In this document: positions 47,541 to 50,875 of the stretch, in pieces
Numbering within the stretch: the stretch's first letter is position 1
Layout of the letters: each line of letters begins with the position of its first letter
Assembly: GCF_000332995.1 (NCBI RefSeq)
Contig: NZ_BANS01000043.1
Location: forward strand, 1-50,875
DNA length: 50,875 bases
Direction: 5' to 3'
Source of the DNA: Gordonia amicalis NBRC 100051 = JCM 11271
GTDB lineage: Bacteria > Actinomycetota > Actinomycetes > Mycobacteriales > Mycobacteriaceae
Translations under genes and position numbers: made by a program
The notes under the pieces: generated by a model
Told to the model about the DNA's origin: nothing
The model's database searches: none
The model's input: the letters and a program-made list of their open reading frames with translations, nothing else

Positions 47541-47822
47541 TCACCGTTCGAGGAAACCGACCAGGTCTCCGCGAGCGGGGTCCAGGCTGTCGACCACCAG
47601 ATCCACCCGACCGGGGGTCTCGCCGGACCGCAGCGCATCGAGCAGAGCCTGCACCTTGTCGCGGGGTCCCTCGGCCACGACGTGCACCCGCCCGTCGGCC
47701 TGATTGGACGCGTAACCGACCAGACCGAGCTCCAGGGCCCGCGACCGCGTCCACCATCGGAAGCCCACGCCCTGGACGTGTCCGTGGACGAACGCAGATA
47801 ACCGGACAGGGTCGGCACTCAT
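47541..47822 (-). CDS. acyP: acylphosphatase
   Basis: Hydrolyses acyl phosphates. The 93-residue protein has the catalytic motif VHGHVQGVGFRWW with the phosphate-binding Arg and YASNQADGRVHVVAEG with the active-site Asn, the standard acylphosphatase signatures. Encoded before smc as in mycobacteria (Rv2922A); the OsmC stop is 3 bp upstream. Confidence 0.93.
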   Translation of the reverse strand: MSADPVRLSAFVHGHVQGVGFRWWTRSRALELGLVGYASNQADGRVHVVAEGPRDKVQALLDALRSGETPGRVDLVVDSLDPARGDLVGFLER

Positions 47823-47825
47823 GAC

Positions 47826-48281
47826 TCAGTCCGTCACGATCTTCAGGTCGACCTCGGCGCCGGCCTTGATGGTGCGTCCCACCGTGCACACCGCGTCGAT
47901 CGCACGCTCGACGACGACGAGTAGGCGTTGCGCCGCGTCGGGGTCGAGTTCGGAGAGGTCGACCTCGAGGACCTCCTCGATCCGCGGGTACACCTCGTTC
48001 TCGCGGTCGGCGTCACCGCTGACCCGGATGGTGGCGTCGTAGTCGTCGCCGAGGCGACGCGAGAGCGGACGGTCCGAGGACAGGCCGGTGCAGGCCGCCA
48101 GCGCGATCTTGAGCAGTTCGCCCGGCGTGAAGACCCCGTCGACGTCCTGCGAGCCGATCAGCACCTCGGCACCACGTGAGCTGCGCCCGGTGTACCGCCG
48201 GGTCCCGGTGCGCTCGACCCAGAGCTCGGTGTGCGCCGGGGCTGTGCTGTTCTCTTCGGCGGTGTTCTGTTCGATCGTCAT
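47826..48281 (-). CDS. OsmC-family peroxiredoxin-like protein
   Basis: Thiol peroxidase family that reduces organic hydroperoxides. About 151 residues with SRGAEVLIGSQDVDGVFTPGELLKIALAACTG (quoted in part), whose Cys is a peroxidatic candidate, and VERAIDAVCTVGRTIK with a second Cys. ATG 48281 (MTIEQNTAEE) is chosen over a frame open to 48443. First gene of OsmC-acyP-smc-ftsY (Rv2923c position). Confidence 0.85.
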   Translation of the reverse strand: MTIEQNTAEENSTAPAHTELWVERTGTRRYTGRSSRGAEVLIGSQDVDGVFTPGELLKIALAACTGLSSDRPLSRRLGDDYDATIRVSGDADRENEVYPRIEEVLEVDLSELDPDAAQRLLVVVERAIDAVCTVGRTIKAGAEVDLKIVTD

Positions 48282-48346
48282 GCTGGGTGAATCCTCTCGG
48301 GCGGCGGGGCGGCGCTGACACCGCGCACAATCATAAGAGCCGGGGA

Positions 48347-48742
48347 TCAGAAGAGATTCCCCGCGGCCTCGTCGCCGACCGGGGTGAAGAAGTTGACCAG
48401 CGTGCCGTCCGGGTCCCTGACCAGCAGCGAGCGGTTGCCCCATGGCATGTTCGTCGGCTCGTTGACGAACACCGTCACGACATCACGCAGCACTGCGTAG
48501 ACAGCGTCGACGTCGTCGACCCGGAAGTCGAGGGCGACGCTGCGGTTCGCGCGCGCCTGCGCGGCACCGTCACCGAGCAACGGGACCGTGGCGGTATCGG
48601 CAATGGCCAGCGTGCCGGACGGGGTGCGGAGCTCAGCGAACATCGGGTGCAACCGCGCAGCGGTGAGTCCGGTCGCCGCTTCGTAGAACGCGATGAGCGC
48701 GTCGACGTCGTCGGTGAAGATTCGGGTGGCTGCCAACTGCAT
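48347..48742 (-). CDS. VOC (glyoxalase/bleomycin-resistance) family protein
   Basis: The 131-residue protein has two beta-alpha-beta-beta-beta units: IFTDDVDALIAFYEAATG and DFRVDDVDAVYAVLRDV, ending LLVRDPDGTLVNFFTP, the usual VOC closing motif. The ATG follows GGAGGAG. Divergent from the WYL-type regulator with a 111-bp shared region, so that protein is the likely controller. Substrate unknown. Confidence 0.88.
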   Translation of the reverse strand: MQLAATRIFTDDVDALIAFYEAATGLTAARLHPMFAELRTPSGTLAIADTATVPLLGDGAAQARANRSVALDFRVDDVDAVYAVLRDVVTVFVNEPTNMPWGNRSLLVRDPDGTLVNFFTPVGDEAAGNLF

Positions 48743-48853
48743 TGGATTTTCTCCTCCGATGTGCGTGGACGCGACCGTTCGCCCGGCCGCAGGTGCGACG
48801 GTAGGAGCAATACCGGACAGAAACCGCCCGGTTTGATGGGCGATCATGGATTC

Positions 48854-49851
48854 ATGGCCGACACCACCGCGCGGGCGCTGCGACTCCTCGAGCTACTGCA
48901 GTCAGCGCACCAACGCACCGTGGGCGAACTGGCAGAACACCTCGGGGTCGACGAGCGCACCGTGCGCCGAGACGTGGGTCGGCTCACCGAGTCGGGAATC
49001 CCCATCGAAACGCTGCGCGGACGGTATGGCGGATACCAGCTCGCGCCGGGTCAGCGCGTCCTCCCGCTCATGTTCAGCAAAGAGGAGGCGGTGGCGGTCT
49101 TCCTCGGGCTCGCCCGCAGCCGAGCCGCCACGGGCGAGACCGACCTTTCAGCGCAGACGGCGATGGCCAAGGTCATGCGGGCGCTGCCGGCGGCTGACGC
49201 GAGGCAGGTCGACGTGCTCCTCGGGTTGATGACGCCGGTCTCGCGCCGCGGGATGGATCCGGACCCCGCCCTGATGCTGACGCTTGCGGAGGCGGTGCAT
49301 CTTCGACGCGTGGTCGACCTGCGCTACCGCAACGGGACGGGCGCGCCGTCTCGCCGGACGATTCACCCCTATGGCCTGGCCGCGCACTCGGACAACTGGT
49401 ACCTGGTCGCCGCCGACCCAGACACGAAGCAGGAACGCACATTTCGTGTCGACCGGATCCGCACCGCGCGGTCTATGCCCCAGACCTTCGCCCCGCCGGC
49501 GGATCTCGACGTGGAGCAACGGCTCCTGGACCTCTTCGCCACCGCGGACTATCGCTGGCGGGTGGTCATGCGTATCCGTGAGACCGAGGAACGCCTGCGC
49601 GCACGCCTGCCGCGCAGCGTCGCTCGGATAGAGCGCATGGACGACGCAACCGACGGACCGACGGGCGACGGCCCGGCCGGCACCGAGTCGAGATCCACGC
49701 CGACAGCCTCGACTGGCTGCCGCCGATCATCGCCGCCATGGACGCCGATGTCGTCATCGAGCGACCCGATGAGCTTCGAGACCTGGTCCGGGACGCGGCG
49801 ACGAGGATGCTCCGGGTCGTCAGCGTTTCCGGTGGCACGCCGAGATCCTGA
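48854..49851 (+). pseudogene. HTH/WYL-domain transcriptional regulator, frameshifted near the C-terminus
   Basis: DeoR-type winged helix at the N-terminus (TVGELAEHLGVDERTVRRDV) and a WYL domain (VDLRYRNG..., then YGLAAHSDNWYLVAAD). The frame reads correctly until about 49678. The expected C-terminus (HRVEIHADSLDWLPPIIAAM to a TGA at 49849-49851) continues one base out of frame. One missing base explains it. Start ATG 48854 (MADTTARALRLL). Full length would be about 332 residues. Likely regulates the divergent VOC gene. Confidence 0.82.
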
Positions 49852-49868
49852 CGCGGCCGGGCGGGTCG

Positions 49869-50875
49869 TCAGGCCGCTGTCACCTCTCGGCCTGCGTTGC
49901 GTTCCTTCCATTCCCACACCGCGTAGATCACCTCGGTCGCATACCCGAGGTCGAGCTTGCCGCCACCCACGGGCACCGTCGCATTCGCTGCCACCCGCTC
50001 ATCCGGCGACCACCGACCTGGCGCACGTGTCGCGGGACTCACGTCGATCACTGAACCGCCCGGCCGGTGGAACGAAAACCGTTGCGACCCATGACCGGTG
50101 ATACTGAACTCACCCCGATGCAACGCACGGTGACAGCTTCCACACAACAAAATCAGGTTGTCCAGGTCGGTCGGTCCACCGGCCGACCAGAACACCACAT
50201 GGTGGGCGTGCAGATGCCGTGTGCGTTCACAGCCGGGCACCTGACAGCACCGGTCTCTCAGGAACAACGCCCTGACCAGTGCCTTGTTCGGCGTTCGCGA
50301 CTTACGCCCCAACCCCAGCAACGCCAACTTTCCCGGCGCTCCGGAAACCCTGCTGGACAACACCTTCCGAACCGCAGCACCGCAGTGCGCCTCGTCCAAC
50401 TCAGCCTCCGACAGCGCCGGCCCGTCATCGAGGTGGGCCTGCTCCCCACCCTCGTCGGTATGGATCAGAATCTCGGCGCCCGGTGCGAGATCAGGCATCG
50501 CGATCCCCTCGTGCACCATGTCGGCCATGGCCACCATCGCCGGCGCCGGATTCGACGGCACATTCCGCCACAGGTCCCGACGATTCGCCGGCTTGGCCTC
50601 GGAATCCCGTTCACCATCCACGGTTTCCAACTCGCTCGCAGCGTTCCGCGGAACGCTCGACACCGCGTGCAAATCCGCATCGTCGCAGGTCCGGGTGCGT
50701 TCGTACTCCGCACGAACCGCACCGGCCAGAAGCCGGCACCATCGAGCGGAGACAGCGTCAGCGACACAGACAACGAGCCATCCGCATTCCACTTCCACCG
50801 GCCTGTCGACTCCACCGGTGGGCGATTCTCCGACTCGATGCCACGATCCCGATCGATCTGTCCCATCGCACGTTG
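49869..50875 (-). pseudogene. DUF222-HNH endonuclease-domain protein, partial and frameshifted
   Basis: Second REP13E12-type protein in the window. The C-terminal frame (to 49869) contains RLLAGAVRAEYERTRTCDDAD and the HNH core QVPGCERTRHLHAHHVVFW...LILLCGSCHRALHRGEF. The upstream part, RWKWNADGSLSVSLTLSPLDGA, lies one base out of frame, with the switch near 50733-50736; one missing C would join them. The gene begins beyond the right edge of the window. It is convergent with the WYL regulator. Confidence 0.78.

Overview
The window is a high-GC actinobacterial chromosome segment, most likely from a mycolic-acid-producing member of the Mycobacteriales (Gordonia/Williamsia/Rhodococcus-like). Evidence: an antigen-85-type esterase, a PapA-type acyltransferase gene, a DUF4185 protein, two DUF222-HNH (REP13E12-type) proteins, and a gene order close to the Mycobacterium tuberculosis Rv2881c-Rv2923c region (cdsA-frr-pyrH, tsf-rpsB, xerC, siderophore-interacting protein, dprA-comM-yraN, DUF2469-rnhB-lepB-rplS, trmD-rimM-KH-rpsP, amidohydrolase-ffh, glnD-glnK-amt, ftsY-smc-acyP-OsmC). 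Most housekeeping genes lie on the minus strand in tightly packed operons with many 4-nt stop/start overlaps. Layout: 1-2.3 kb cdsA-frr-pyrH; 2.4-3.4 kb secreted Ag85-like esterase; 3.7-16.1 kb a PapA-like acyltransferase/MFS exporter operon broken by a 9.28-kb Tn3-family transposon; 16.1-17.8 kb tsf-rpsB; 18-21.2 kb M23 peptidase, xerC, siderophore-interacting protein, TetR; 21.2-23.8 kb dprA-comM; 24.2-28 kb DUF222-HNH, BluB-like nitroreductase, DUF4185 secreted protein; 28-30.7 kb yraN, DUF2469, rnhB, lepB, rplS; 30.9-32.6 kb a three-gene YbaB/type-VII-like cluster; 32.6-34.6 kb trmD-rimM-KH-rpsP; 35-37.7 kb amidohydrolase (frameshifted) and ffh; 37.8-42.1 kb glnD-glnK-amt with a GlnR-type box; 42.4-48.3 kb ftsY-smc-acyP-OsmC; 48.3-50.9 kb VOC protein, WYL regulator (frameshifted), second DUF222-HNH protein (frameshifted, runs off the end). 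The most unusual part is the transposon at 4051-13330. It has 38-bp terminal inverted repeats (identity runs to 44 bp) that begin GGCATGT instead of the usual GGGG, and a 5-bp target duplication GTGCC. Removing the element and one duplication copy rejoins the PapA-like reading frame exactly. At one end it carries a frameshifted Tn3 transposase, at the other a TnpI-like tyrosine recombinase with a palindromic candidate resolution site. Between them is a cargo of a FetAB-like ABC exporter, a 37-residue Tat/lipoprotein-like peptide, a PAP2 phosphatase, an APC permease, a DoxX protein and a PadR regulator. Two cargo promoters carry the same 28-bp palindrome (TATCG-N5-CGATATCG-N5-CGATA), and padR itself has a half version of it, which points to one PadR-controlled regulon. 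I have no established name for this cargo set. Caution: several ORFs (Ag85-like esterase, tnpA, MFS, amidohydrolase, WYL, second HNH) look broken by single-base-type indels, several of them at short homopolymers. This may reflect sequencing error rather than decay. No tRNA, rRNA or CRISPR array was recognised.
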